A DNA stretch of 64,000 nucleotides from Agrostemma githago (GCA_958450325.1 OY288254.1:39509077-39573076), one strand, 5' to 3'; numbered from the stretch's first letter, positions 9,697-21,222 are shown. A program made the numbers and translations. Notes: generated by a model not told the origin, from the letters alone.

Positions 9697-11080
9697 CTTC
9701 TCGAGATGAGAAGACCCAAAATGTAAGACCTCGAACAGAGGCGACCCTAGTAACTAACACAGACATTTAATCACACGGTTGTACGACGTAAGGAATTGAT
9801 CTCAATCCCGGCTCAGAATCAAAGAGTTTTGATGCTTTTGAAAACGGATGGGTTTTGAAAATAAAGTTCTTTTTTTTTCGAAAGCGAGGGCTTTTAAAAA
9901 TTGGTGCTACGATGGTTTAGTAACATCGTTTGTGATGTGAAAAGTGTTATTATGTGGGGCGTCGAGGATTCGACGATAGCAAAAGTGTAAATAGTGAATT
10001 TGCAAAAGAGGCGCAGCTCTTAAAGGAACCGGTTTTGAAAACGATAATGTTGTGCTTTTATCAAGACTGCTATTAATTAGTCACTCCGATTTTTGCGGTG
10101 TAGAAGGTGTTCGTGAGAGAATGTGATGTCTGTCGGCGCTTTGAGGGTGTGACTAAATCATTATTGCAGAACTTAGGTAGTGAAAGTGTTTTTAGAAAAC
10201 TTTTAAAATGGGCGACCCGTACTTATCGATTCCATTAACTGGTATTTCGACGGTGGTGGTGGTGTATTGTGAAAAATATTTTAAGGGTATAACTATTTTG
10301 GTTTCCTTGACTTCATTAATTGAAGTTTTGGTTGCGCTAACGGTATGTGCAAAAAATGTTTTGAAAAATAAGTTGTAACCGCTTTAGGTGCCTTGGTCCC
10401 ATTGATTGGGAATTTCGCGGTGGTAACGGTCCTCGTTGTTGTTTGGAAAAACGACGAGTTTTACTTTGGCCAAGGTGATGGCGCTAAAAAGAAAGGTCTT
10501 TTGAAAATGTGGGATGTAAAATTTGTCATGATGACGGTGCTAAAAAAATTTTTGAAAATAATTTTAGTTTGACCGGAGTATCGACGCTTAAAAAGTAGTT
10601 TTGAAAAGAAGATGTTCTTTTTCAAAAACGGAGTTGGGGTGCGGTTGAATATGTTGTCGTGGTTGAATCCAGATTTTAGTGTTTTATTTGGGTTGTTCAA
10701 ACACGCTACACATAGTTAGGAATGCGTACACTCATGCAGGATGCAGACACGGGTAGGTTAGGGTAGGCTACCGCCCACGAATAGAGTCATTGCATAGGTG
10801 ACGACAGGTCACCTGGGGAGGTGACTGTCGTACCGTCTGCTTGGAGCCACTCGTTTGGTATATCCACGAAATACGTGGCTACCTTGGACGACCGGAGCGT
10901 CGACCGAAGGTCACCCCGCGAGTCCGTAAGGATCTTACCGCGAAGAGGTCGATAGGTCCTAATATGGATTAGGGTGGGCTTTTTAGGGCAAAAACCTGTA
11001 GTGACCACAACAAGGAACTAGGAAATGAGCTTCACCGACCTCCTTCGAGTTACACCACCGCTGGAAACTTGTTTCCAAAT
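9697..11080 (-). other. Leader region of TAT-1
   Basis: About 1.4 kb between primer site and gag, without a credible gene. TTTTGAAAA-like motifs recur irregularly between 9836 and 10615. Around 10221-10490 there are three diverged copies of a unit of roughly 88 bp (each with a CATTRAYTG start and a GGTGGTRACGGT-like segment). Long repeat-containing leaders are common in Ogre-type elements. The bases 1874-1996 belong to the same leader across the ATH-1 insertion. Confidence 0.6.
10799..10836 (-). other. Stem-loop near the TAT-1 primer site
   Basis: ACGACAGGTCACC pairs with GGTGACTGTCGT across a short GGGGA loop with one bulged base. It lies about 250 bp downstream of the primer site in element sense, so it could be a packaging or dimerisation hairpin. 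Confidence 0.4.
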
Positions 11081-11081
11081 C

Positions 11082-11099
11082 CCTAGTGGAGTCGCCAAA
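11082..11099 (-). other. Primer binding site of TAT-1
   Basis: In sense TTTGGCGACTCCACTAGGGA follows the LTR after one base. Ogre-type elements use a similar TGGCGACTC sequence, attributed to tRNA-Arg. Lineage recall supports this; I did not align it to a tRNA. Confidence 0.75.
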
Positions 11100-11100
11100 C

Positions 11101-13214
11101 TGTGGACGTCCGTCCGCACCGCCCAGCGGCCCGTGCGGGACCGACCCGGTTTCATCGCGGCGGCTACCCACGCAGCCCCCTCCCGGTCAGGGGCCAGTCC
11201 GATCTCGTGTACGGGGCGATGTTTCGGACCTCGATTCGGATGACGATTCGGACTTGTACTAGACAGGTGTAGGCATCCGTGTTTCCTTTGGAATCGATCG
11301 AGTCGTGGTTATAACTGTTTAAAGGCCGATATGTTTGGTAGGGCGACCTTTTTGGTGAACCGAATTCGTTGCCGATTTGTGGAGTCGCCACCAAGTCAAT
11401 TATGAGGACTCGGAAACCGTTCAAGTCAACTTTGGTCCTTAGCCGGCTCAAAGTTGAGTGGCACGGGACCTAAAGATAAAGACTTGCACCCTTAAGCACA
11501 CCATGCCTGGAATGACTCTCATTGCCAATGGTTTCGGACATCCGGAAACCGTAGATTCTGAGTAAGGGGTGAGGGTACGTATTGGGAAGCCAACGTCCGC
11601 TAGACATTGACACCCAATCTCGCCCGCACGTAGCGGCCTCTACTAATCAATCGGTGGTTGATAACTTCGTTCCTTTGTTGTGGCGGAAGTACGGTAACAT
11701 CCATTGTTTTAACCCTATGTTTTTTCTATGTCGGTTGTTTAGGGACAAGTAAGACTTGTGGCGAATTAGTTGTGTTTACATTCTTTGCATGCGATTTCAC
11801 GTGACAGGTAGGCCATGAAAAGATGCACGTAGGAGAGTAGAGTGTACTAAATATAATACGTATTAGGAAATCAGATTTAACGTGATAATACGGATATTAG
11901 TCATTCTCGTGGTATACCTTACCTGGTATTCTGCTTAAGATGCGTCGGCTCGGTATTAATAGGGATGCATCGAACCATGGGTGTTGAGCACCGGGACTAA
12001 TACAGAACCCGTTCATGGCTTTGTTCAGTTTTAGCTTGTTTACGTTTTGAATTTCGTGTTAGGTGATTTAGCATGTGATTATAAGGTCATAAAAGCGGTA
12101 AATCATACAAAAGCGGTAAATTTGAAATGTAAGTAAATCACATAGTGAGGAGTTGCACCCTCGGAATGTACACTTAACGAGACACGATGTGTAGATAGTT
12201 GAGAACAGATCTCGGAACTACTCGGGTTTAGTTAGGGTGTTTTAGTGCTTATGGTTGAAGTTGGGACGTTACGTATGTTTATAACGTGCTATGGACCTAG
12301 TGGCCACGTTTGACATTATCGTAGTGCATAATAAAAGTACAGAAATGTAAAGTTTTATTTAGATGACAACCTAGTGACGGTTCGACTTCGAGGCGGATCC
12401 TTCTAGCTTGGTGATATCGGCAGAGTTTCGTTTACTGCGGTTGGTTCTGCGGTTAATCCGGCAGAGCTCCGCTGCTAGACTCAGGGTTAGCTAGTCGAAT
12501 ACATGCTCCTCGGGATCGAGTGGGGTGCTCGAAGGTGAGGGGTAGCGTCGATTCGCTTATCGGGACAACGATCAAGTGGATCGTTACTTAGGGTCGGAGT
12601 GCGAACCTAAGTTAGAGAAAACTCGTAAAGAGTAAGAGAGAGAAGAGAAGAACGAATTGTGTGTGTCCTCGAATGAACGAAATGAGGGGGTATTTATAGT
12701 TCCTCGCACAGTTCAAATCGCCCAAAAGGACGCCTGAGTCAAGGCGCACCAGAACTCAGGCGCCTGGGGTCGTGCGCACGAAATGTAGGACTCCTGGTGT
12801 GAGGCGCCTGAGATTTGAAGATCCGATTTTGAAACTTTCCAAAATGGAAAAGATGCGTGATATATTATGACTTGGGGATTAAGCTTTCCCCTAACCCTAG
12901 CGCCTCGCTGCGCCGTGTGGGCTTCGGGTGTGCATCCCGAGGTTTGCTCAGCCCGACGCGTTCACTCGGGTTTGACTTTGCATATTTCGGGACCGATTCG
13001 GAGTCCCGGTGTCAGAATTGACTCTAATTAGTGTCGACGCGACCGTAATGACACAACTAAGGCTGCCTTGATGTTAAATTAATTTTTTCGAGTAATTATT
13101 TGATCCGTTCTATAGAAAAATTATATAAAGCATCATAATCTCGCATCGCGTTGCAGTCGTCAGGTGTTTGTTGGGCACTCCTGCAGCCACCAGGTCCAAA
13201 TTTGGGTGTCTACA
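11101..13214 (-). repeat. 5' LTR of TAT-1 (2114 bp)
   Basis: In sense it starts TGTAGACACCCAAATTTGG at 13214 and ends GTCCACA at 11101. It matches the plus-strand LTR beginning at 15136 over nearly its whole length. Small reading frames inside it are not credible. Its outer neighbour (ACCGT at 13215-13219) should be half of a target duplication whose partner lies outside the window. Confidence 0.85.
12688..12812 (-). promoter_or_regulatory. Core promoter of the TAT-1 LTR: GGCGCC palindromes and TATA box
   Basis: Sense CTATAAATACCCCC (12700-12688) is a strong TATA box. Upstream of it lie repeated GC-rich palindromes including CAGGCGCCTG (12757-12766) and AGGCGCCT (12802-12809), plus partial GGCGC and CGCCTGAG copies from 12731. 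The layout recalls the Athila-like LTRs but the motif is different. Confidence 0.6.
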
Positions 13215-14428
13215 ACCGTCTTTTAAAAATCATTTTCACAATTAACAATTCTTTTAATAAAATTTGTCGTTCCAAACATTTTATTAAAACACTATAATCC
13301 TAAAAATACATTTTTTTAGAACCATCAGGAACACATTTCCTCCAGATTTAAAATATAAACCGGAAATCGGAAATTAAAATGACAAACACGGTTTTAACGA
13401 TAAACGATGATTTAAAGTGATTAATTAATTCAGCCACTTAACAATTCCGAAAAATTATGAAACAATTCAGAAAATTCTTTTTCACCAGAAAGATCATTCG
13501 TGCAAAATTTCAGATTAAAATAAAATGTTTAAGTCCAGAACTAAAAATTGGCTTTTAATTGTTTTTGTCCGTAAACGGTAACAATTCAATAAGCGATATC
13601 TAAAATATCAATATAATACCAAATTATCAAAAATCATCGAAAACCTCAATTTTAAAGAATATATACATATATTACAAGTTTAGGCTGAATATTACGATTT
13701 TACAAATTAATATGACAATTTAATCGTTAATCTCGTAAAAGCGATTAAAATACCAAAACATGCAAATTTTTGACTTTTAAAATTTTTTCAGATTATATGA
13801 CATACATATATTGTCGAAAATAAAATATAAGAATATACATGCAATTACACAAATAAAATCATGCAATACCGAGTAACATTGATGTTACCTCTAGTCCAAA
13901 TCCGAGTCGATTATAAATTCGTCGGCTTCCGGATCGTCCAAAAATCCTATAACACACGAAAAGCATGGTAGAAAAATACCATGAGAAAACTAAGAAAAAT
14001 CAAGGTGAATAATGATCGAAAACAACATCGATTATTATCTTAACGGAAGGATCGGAATAACGATTAATTCGACGATGAAAACGAGACGATTATGACTCAA
14101 TTTGAGATAGAAATTTTGCCTAGAAAGGCTGATGGTGCCACGGCCAAGGACAGAAGAAAGGGAATTTTTTGTGTTTAATTTGCAAAAATGAAAGAATAGA
14201 AAATGGATGGTTTTGAAGGCATAAATGTTAGAGATTTTCGATGAAAACTATGCTTAAAACATCCTACATAAACCGGCCAAAGTGGATGAACAAGAGAATG
14301 AAGAGTCTATACATGAGTCATCCAATTAAATGGATGTGAAGAATTATCTAAATCCTTAAATCATTTTTATAAAATGAAAAGTTTACAAAAGAAAGTGTAA
14401 TGGTGGTGTGTAATTGCGGGTGTTACAG
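13215..14428 (-). mobile_element. Fragment of an AT-rich LTR starting TGTAACACCC
   Basis: In sense the segment starts TGTAACACCCGCAATTAC at 14428, a form common for LTRs of plant Ty3/gypsy chromoviruses (Tekay/Del type), and runs into the TAT-1 LTR edge at 13214. It is AT-rich with no gene. The missing end would lie on the far side of TAT-1. The class is inferred only from the terminal sequence. Confidence 0.4.
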
Positions 14429-14477
14429 AGATAGTCCAGGAATAGACGAGATTATGTAAACGATATTTAAGTCAATG

Positions 14478-14828
14478 CAGCCACCCGAGAGGATAAATCT
14501 AAATCAATGCGGCCACCCGAGAGGGATAAATTTAAAATCAACGCAGCCACTCAAGAAGGATATATCTAACTCAAAGCAGCCACCCGAGAGAGATAAATCT
14601 AGATCATCGCAGCCACCCGAGAGGGATAAATCTAATCCAACGCAGCCACCCGAGAGGAAGAAATCTAACCCAACGCAGCCACCCGAGAGGGATGAATCTA
14701 AATCAACGCAGCCACCCGAGAAGGATATATCTAATTCAACGCAGCCACTCGAGAAGGATAAATTTAATTCAACGCAGCCACCCGAGAGGGATAAATCTAA
14801 TTTAGTGCAGCCACCCGCAAGGGATTAA
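14478..14828 (+). repeat. 33-bp minisatellite, about 10.6 units
   Basis: The unit begins CAGCCACCCGAGAGGGATAA and recurs every 33 bp (14478, 14511, 14544, 14577 and so on). Because 33 is a multiple of three, one frame stays open and reads as an 11-residue repeat like QPPERDKSNST. Tandem repeats between ORF and 3' LTR are known in Ogre/Retand elements, so coding is unlikely. Confidence 0.88.
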
Positions 14829-15135
14829 ACCAAAACTAAATTACCCGAGGAAGACTTAAACAAAGGGTCTATTCCAAAGACCAAAACACTAACCAATTGC
14901 AACAACCCTTCAAACCTGAATCAAGGCAAACGAGTCCAGCCCAAAAGCTTCAACAAACAACCGCATGCAAGGAGGTTAGGTATGATTTATAAACCTTGGC
15001 TGACGAGCCTTAGTACGTAGTCCAACAGACTTAAACGGCCCGAGCGGACAGCCACCAGGTCGTAATCCTCGATTGACCTGGGCGGCTATACTTTGACTTT
15101 CGCCTTGTCCAAGCCTCACTCAAAGTGGGTGCTTC
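14829..15135 (+). other. 3' untranslated end and polypurine tract of TAT-2
   Basis: No gene visible. CAAAGTGGGTGCTTC just before 15136 is a mutated polypurine tract (Ogre elements usually have AAAGTGGGGGC...). Confidence 0.5.
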
Positions 15136-17133
15136 TGTAGACACCCATATTTGGACCCGGTGGCTACAAGATTGCCCAACAAAACACCCGATGATGATCG
15201 GACTGCAACAATGTTTTAGAATGTTTTTCTATAACGAATCAAATAATTACTCGGAGAAATCAATTCAACATCAAGACGGTCTTAGTGTATCATTACGGTC
15301 GCGTCGACACTAATTAGAGTCAATTCTGACACTGGGGCTTCGAATCGGTCCCGAAACACGCAAAGTCAAACCCGAGTCAACGCATCATGCCGAGTCGAAC
15401 CTCGAGATGCGCGCCCAAGGCCCAATGGCGCACGCGCTAGGTATAATCTCCGCTTTGGAAAGTTTTCAAATCGGATCTTCAAAATCCCAGTCGCCTCACC
15501 CCCGGCGCCTCAATCCTCCATTGCCGAACCTCAGGCGCCCCAACTCTGGGCCGCACCTCAGCAGGCGCCTGAGATCTCGATCTGAACTACGACAAAAACT
15601 ATAAATACCCCCCCCCCCCCCCCCCCGCTCATCATCACACAACTCAATTCCAAATCCCCCCCCCCCCCTTTCTTCTCTACGAGCTCCTTAGCTCTTCTTT
15701 AGCGTCGAACTCCGACATTAGGCACGATCCACTCGATCGTTTTCTCTTCGATTCACGTGTTGACTAGTCGGCTCAACCCACTGTAGCGAAGCTCTGACGA
15801 AATTGCCGCAAAAAACTAGGAGGATCCGCCAGTAGAAGTCGTATCGTCACTAGGTTGTCATCTAAACAGAACTTTACATACCGTACTTTTAATTATGCAC
15901 TTTGATAACGTCGAGTCCGACTCATGTGGATACTAAATCCATGACGCGTTGTAAACATACGTAACATCCACAACTTCAACCACAAGCACTAAAACACCTT
16001 AACTAAATCCGAATAGTCATGAGATCCGTTCTCGACCGTCTACGCATCGTGTCTCGTTTAGCGTACACTCTGAGGGTGCAACTCCTCACATAATGTGATT
16101 TACTTACATTTCGCACTTACAGCTTTCGTATGATTTACCGCTTTTATGACCATAATCGCACGCTAAATCACCTAACACGAAATTCAAAATGTAAAACAAG
16201 CTAAAACTGAACAAGCTGTGGTTGGGTTCCCTATTAATCTCGATGCTCACCCCTCACACGTGGTTCGACGCATCCTTATTAATACCGAACCGACGCATCT
16301 TAAGCAGAATACCAGGTAAGGTATACCACGAGAATGACTAATATCTGTATTATCACGTTAAAGCTGATTTGCTAATACAAATACTATCTAGTAATCTCTA
16401 CCCTTCTACATGCATCTTTTCATGGCCTGCCTGTCACGTGAAATCGCATGCAAAGAATGTAAAAACAATTACTTCGACAACAAAACTTGCTTGTCCTTAA
16501 ACAACCGACGTAGCAAAGGCATAGGCTTAAAACAACGGATGTTATCGCATTTCCGCCACAAGTAAAGAACGAAGTTATCAGCCCATCGATTGATTACAGA
16601 TGCCGCTACGTGCGGGCGGGATTGGGTGTTGATGTCTATCAGATGTTGTCTTCCAAATACGTACCCTTACCCCTTACTCAGAATCTACGGTTTCCGGATG
16701 TCCGAAACCATTGGCAATGAGAATCATTCTAGACATGGAATACTTAAGGGTACAAGTCTGTATCTTTAGGTCCTCATGTCACTCAGTTTTGAGCCGGCTA
16801 AGGATTAAAGTTGACTTGAACGGTTTCCGAGTATCCCAAAATTACTTGGCGGCGACTCCACAAATCGCCAACAAAATCAGTTCACTAAAAAGGTCGTCAG
16901 ACCAAACATATCGGCCTTTAAACATTTTCAACCACGTCTTGATCGATCCAACAGAAACATAGATGTCCCCACATCTATCTAGTACAATTCAAATCGTCAA
17001 CCAAATTGAGGTCCGACACTTCGCCCAGAATGCGAGATCGGACCTGCCCAGACGCGACGAGCGTCCAAGACGGGCCGTGTGGGTGGCCGCCGCGACAAGT
17101 CCACTCGCGGGTGCGCGCGGACAGCGGTGTGGG
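15136..17133 (+). repeat. LTR of TAT-2 (about 2.0 kb, 3' end shortened)
   Basis: Starts TGTAGACACCC and follows the TAT-1 LTR in reverse orientation, including CTGGCGGCGACTCCACAAATC-like sequence near 16850 and the GC-rich end. The last 20 or so bases expected before the primer site are missing at about 17133, where relic sequence with a different origin begins. Confidence 0.8.
15488..15626 (+). promoter_or_regulatory. Core promoter of the TAT-2 LTR with poly-C tract
   Basis: GGCGCC-type repeats (including CAGGCGCCTG at 15562-15571) precede CTATAAATAC (15599-15608), which runs into 19 consecutive C (15608-15626). A second C run lies near 15654. The TAT-1 LTR has only about five C at this point. 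Confidence 0.6.
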
Positions 17134-17930
17134 CAGCGTTTAAAGGTAGCTAGGGTAAACCGAGTATCGAATCCACAGGAACGGTGAGCTAAATAAAAAG
17201 TCTCGGTCTAGTTAAAGTTCTAATCGTAGAAATTCAGGTTGGTTTCAATGAGTCTAAACCAATGAACTAACTAATGATAAAGACAAATATAATTTAAGGA
17301 ACTAGGGTCAAGGTCAACAAGGTAGTCTCATGGAAGTTGTCAGACTCATAAAATAGTTGATTAAGGTCAATAATAGACATAAGATAGGCTCTCTTGAGTC
17401 TCTATCAACCATAGGACGGTCCTAGCGGGTTCTCGCTACTTACTAGGTCGACCTACCCAAATGAACGTAAGTCTAACATAAACGAGTATCTCGATCTTAA
17501 GTTCATGTTAACTAAACTAATTAACTAATCTTGTTAGGAAAAGTGAATCGTGCAACTATAACGTTCAAATAGAGATTACGAACAATTAATCAACAATTTC
17601 ATAAACCTACGATAAAACCCCAAATTGAGACTAACCAAGTTCCCCTAACCTTAGAAATAAACTACTCGGACATAGAGAAAAATGAACAAATTGAATTTTC
17701 CAATACTAATAACATTATAATTAACATGATTAAATGATAAAGATGGAAACTTTAATTTAATAAAATCGAAAACTTGAATAACTCTAATAACAAGCTTTAG
17801 ACAATAATACTAGTAGAAGAGATTGCGGAATTGAAGAAACTGTATACCAAAGATAAATCTTGAACTATTGAAGATAAAATAAGTGAAGGATTGAATCTAC
17901 TGCTCACGTGTAATACTGTATGTCTAATGT
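17134..17930 (-). mobile_element. Relic of an Athila-like LTR
   Basis: Starts GGTAGCTAGGGTAAACCGAG and CGAATCCACAGGAACGG, close to the U5 end of ATH-1 in the same orientation. It contains a diverged copy of the GCGAGAGCCCGG box (17425-17443) and a GTATACC stretch matching the primer-distal LTR part. It lacks terminal bases and palindromes. No gene. Confidence 0.6.
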
Positions 17931-17991
17931 TAGTACTAGAACCGCTTATAGAGAGAAACGAAGAGAGAGAGAAACCTTCTTGTGCTTAGCA

Positions 17992-18281
17992 ATGGCGCGC
18001 TACAAAAAGGTGAACTCGGCTTCAACTCGAAGCGGCTCACATAACAATCATAAAACTAATAGTAATAAGGCATTATCAAATAATCAAACACACAATAATA
18101 TCATCACGAATAATCAATCTTCAAGTAACAAAAATCTTCACGAGAACGACGAAGTGGAGGCACAAGTGGAAGTTGATGTAATACTAGGGGATGTCATAGA
18201 GAAGGTACAAGGACAAGATGCATCGTCATCTATTCTTCAGCTAACAGCAGAGGATACGGAAGCAGAACGGAGCTACTGGAG
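17992..18281 (+). pseudogene. LINE ORF1, piece 1 (N terminus)
   Basis: Starts at ATG 17992 with MARYKKVNSASTRSG and continues through a polar N/S-rich stretch into an acidic segment ending AERSYW just before ATH-2. A basic N terminus before a DUF4283 domain is usual for plant LINE ORF1. The following piece in the same frame is at 35855. Confidence 0.7.
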
Positions 18282-19627
18282 TGATAAGTGTGGTTTGTAG
18301 TGCCTATTTTGTAGTGTTTTGGTCCCATTTTCCTTGTAGAATCGCTCCTTGGGAGCGGTTTAGGGGCTTCTTACGCTTCCTTTAGTTCGTTTCAGGTTCC
18401 CGAGACCGATTTGGAAGAGTTGGAGCGATTCCGACTCTATACATACACATTTTGGAGCCAACGGAGTAAAGGAACGATGATTCGATGCCTTGGAATCGAC
18501 CCCGAGACCTTGGGACCCAATCCCGAGCCTCCGAGACCCGATCCCGAGTCCCGAGAATCTATGGGAAGCCCATGAGAAGCAAGGAGGGACCAAAAAGTTC
18601 ATATTGGAGGCCTATAAGGCTCATCCCGAACGGGTATGGCCTCATCCCGTCCGGGATGAAGGACGAAACGAAGATGAGCATACTGACTGCCCATCCTGAC
18701 CGGGAGCAGGTCTTCCCGGCCGGGACCGACCCCATCCCGACCGGGACCACCTCGTTTCGGTCGGGACGGGGATGCTGCAGCCCGCCTTCAATTCTTTTCT
18801 TCTCCTTTCATTCTTAAACCCTATATATACCCCCCTCTTGTATGAAGACACCATCATATGTTATATTCTTCACCTCTCCTAAAACCCTAGACTACTTTAG
18901 GTTAGATTAGATTAGATTAGTGTAGATTAGTCGGTAATTAGAAGTTAATCCTAGATTAGTGCTTGTATTTTGGATCTCTTGAAGAATCCACCAAGATTGA
19001 CAACCTTGGTGGAATTGTTTGGGTTTTCTTTTATACAAGTGTTCTCCTTTTCCATTTCCTTTGTAGTATGGTATAATCTTCTCTTCCTTTTTACTCTTAA
19101 TCCTTTATTATTCATCAAGTTCTCATCTTTAGTTCTTGTTTATTGTTTTCACTAGTTTGTTTGTGTATGTTTGGTTGTTTGAGTTTGTTTACCTTGTTTA
19201 TGTTGGTTTTTACTTTAGATATGTTAGAGTAGTGTTCTTGCTAGGGTTAGTAGGGTGATTAGGGTGTTAATCGGGTGATTAAGGGTTTGTTGGAGATGTT
19301 GGTGGAAGATTTGGGTTTCCTCTTGGTTTGTTGCACATCACATGTTTGTTGAAATGCTTGAATGACTAAGTAGTTGCGAATGCTTGTTCTTCTTGCCTTT
19401 CTCTTGTGGGTGTTAGTTTGTTTGTGGGTTCGGTTCCCTCACTAAGATTGCGAGAGCCCGGTGAGGACGACCCCTAGGTCGGTCTAAGTAGCGAGAGCCC
19501 GGATGCGACCTAGGCCACCATAGCGCGCTAGAACCCCGTTTGTCATGTGTGTCGCCGAGATGGGTTGTAGGTGGAACCTCTAGGTCGGTTTAAGTTGCGA
19601 GAGCCCGGACCAACCTAGATTACCCTA
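18282..19627 (+). repeat. 5' LTR of ATH-2, first part
   Basis: TGATAAGTGTGGTTTG start, palindrome array, TATA box and repeated GCGAGAGCCCGG boxes (first at about 19449). ATH-3 interrupts it after CCCTA (19623-19627). Confidence 0.92.
18621..18830 (+). promoter_or_regulatory. Palindrome array and TATA box, ATH-2 5' LTR
   Basis: Six or so TCCCGNNCGGGA-type inverted repeats (18621-18770), some decayed (TTTCGGTCGGGA), followed by 51 bp and CTATATATAC (18821-18830). The 3' LTR has the same at 34561-34770. Confidence 0.8.
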
Positions 19628-21222
19628 TGATAAGTGTAGTTTGTAGTGCCTTTTTCACTATGTTTTTGTCCCATTTCCTTGTGGAATCACTCCTTGGGAG
19701 CAATTTATGGGCTTCTTATGCTTCCTTTAGTTCGTTTCAGGTTCCCGAGACCGATTCGGAGGAGTTGGAGAGATTCCGACTCTATACATACACATTTTGG
19801 AGCCAATGGAGTAAAGGAACGATGACTCGATGCCTTGGAATCGACCCCGAGACCTTGAGACCCAATCCCGAGCCTCCGAGACCCGATCTCGAGTGCCGAG
19901 AATCGGTGGGAAGCCCATGAGAGGCAAGGAAGGACCAAAGAGCTCTTAAGGGAGGCATACAAGACCCATCCCGTTCGGGATGGCCTCATCCCGTTCGGGA
20001 TGGGGTGCGACATTGAGATGGCTGCTGTGAGCCCATCCCGGTCGGGACCAACCCGTCCCGGTCGGGATGACAGGGCCATCCCGATCGGCATGATATCCGT
20101 CCCGGTCGGGAAGCTACAGGGGCAGCACGGGCTTCTTCTTTTCTTCTCCTTCATTCTTGTACCCATATATATACTCCCTTCTTGTAATTTTAAGACATCT
20201 TATCTTACCCTAGACTAGTTTAAGCCTCCAAAACCCTAGATTAGTTCTACACTCATTAATCTTAATCTCCCTTTAATCTTCCTTTAATCCTTAGTTAATC
20301 TAGTGTAATTAATTCTTGTATTAAGAAATTCTTGAAGATTGTTCCAAGATTGACAACCTTGGGATTCTATTTGGGTTCTTATTTATACAAGATTGCATCT
20401 TTTCTTCATCTAGTGTTGGTATAATCATCTCTACTCTTGTTCTTAGTTTATTTAATCTTGTTTGAATCTTTTCATATTGTTATTATTCTTGTTATTCATT
20501 ATGGATGCTTGTTTAGTGGTATTGATTTCTTTTATGATTGTTATTTTGTTCTTTATCATGAGTGAGTAGTCTTCTTTGTGGGGTTAGTAGGGGGATTAGG
20601 GGTAGATTATGGATGATTAGGGTTGATTAAGGGGAAAAGGTTACATCTTTGTTGTTAGTCACATTGTGGGCACTCTATGTGTTTGTTGATATGCTTGTGT
20701 GAGTTGTAGTGGTCATGCTTCCCATACTTGTATTCATCTTCTCATTGATTGCTTATTTTGTGGAAATGTTGAGAATAGTTTAGTCGCGAGAGCGCGGACT
20801 AGGGTCTAAGTTGCGAGAGCCCGGACCCACCTTGACATTGGTCTAAGTTGCGAGAGCCCGGACCGACCCTAGCAATTAGGAGACACCTATACCCTTGATC
20901 ACCCCAATTATCCTTCTACTCCTATGAACCCGACCTACCCCACTTCCTTTCCATATTTGAGTTCATCTCCTTAGTTAGCCATCGTTCTTTTAGTTTATTT
21001 ATTAGTTCGATCATTAGCTTAGTCATATCTCTTCTACTCCATCATAGTTTTTCCTTTTCATCTTCTTTGTGTTTGTTTGGTAATCTAGTCTCGTTGTAGG
21101 CCAACCTAGTCTAAACCTTGATATACCGTCCTCGTGGATACGATCCCGACTTGCCCTAGCTACCCACTAGGTTAGTCGGTGTTTTATTGATCGGCTAGGG
21201 ACGTGACAAATCCTTACCATCA
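19628..21222 (+). repeat. 5' LTR of ATH-3
   Basis: TGATAAGTGTAGTTTG start, ACCATCA end. Against the 3' LTR the first 100 bases differ by five transitions, several at CpG sites, as expected from methylated-cytosine decay. Three GCGAGAGC boxes lie near 20790-20860. Confidence 0.93.
19966..20174 (+). promoter_or_regulatory. Palindrome array and TATA box, ATH-3 5' LTR
   Basis: Six TCCCGNNCGGGA inverted repeats (19966-20111), then 53 bp to CATATATATAC (20164-20174). The 3' LTR copy is at 28018-28162, with TATA near 28215. Confidence 0.82.

Larger units (their letters stand above)
1..13214 (-). mobile_element. TAT-1: Ogre/Tat-type Ty3/gypsy element, 5' part, interrupted by ATH-1
   Basis: Reading the minus strand, the order is LTR (13214-11101), primer site (11099-11082), long leader, gag relic and protease relic, which runs off the left edge. 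The gag zinc knuckle of CxFHxxxGHxxxxC form, the pre-protease sequence and the DDGSA protease motif fit the Ogre/Tat lineage. ATH-1 is inserted at 1997-9691, between leader and gag. Frameshifts and stop codons make the element inactive. Lineage is assigned from recognised motifs, not from a search. Confidence 0.8.
14429..17133 (+). mobile_element. TAT-2: 3' end of a plus-strand Ogre/Tat element
   Basis: Contains a minisatellite-bearing 3' untranslated region, a weak polypurine tract and a 3' LTR homologous to that of TAT-1. The coding part is absent: the left edge is cut at 14428 by the AT-rich LTR fragment. The LTR is also missing its last bases. Confidence 0.7.

Noticed and set aside
14475..14828. 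117-codon repeat protein as a gene
   Set aside because: It is an open frame through a 33-bp minisatellite in a 3' untranslated region; no conserved sequence outside the repeat.
18360..18602. 80-codon frame repeated in every LTR (MNFLVPPCFSWASHRFSGLG type)
   Set aside because: It is the antisense of U3, kept only because the LTRs are recent copies. It is broken or changed in length in several LTRs.
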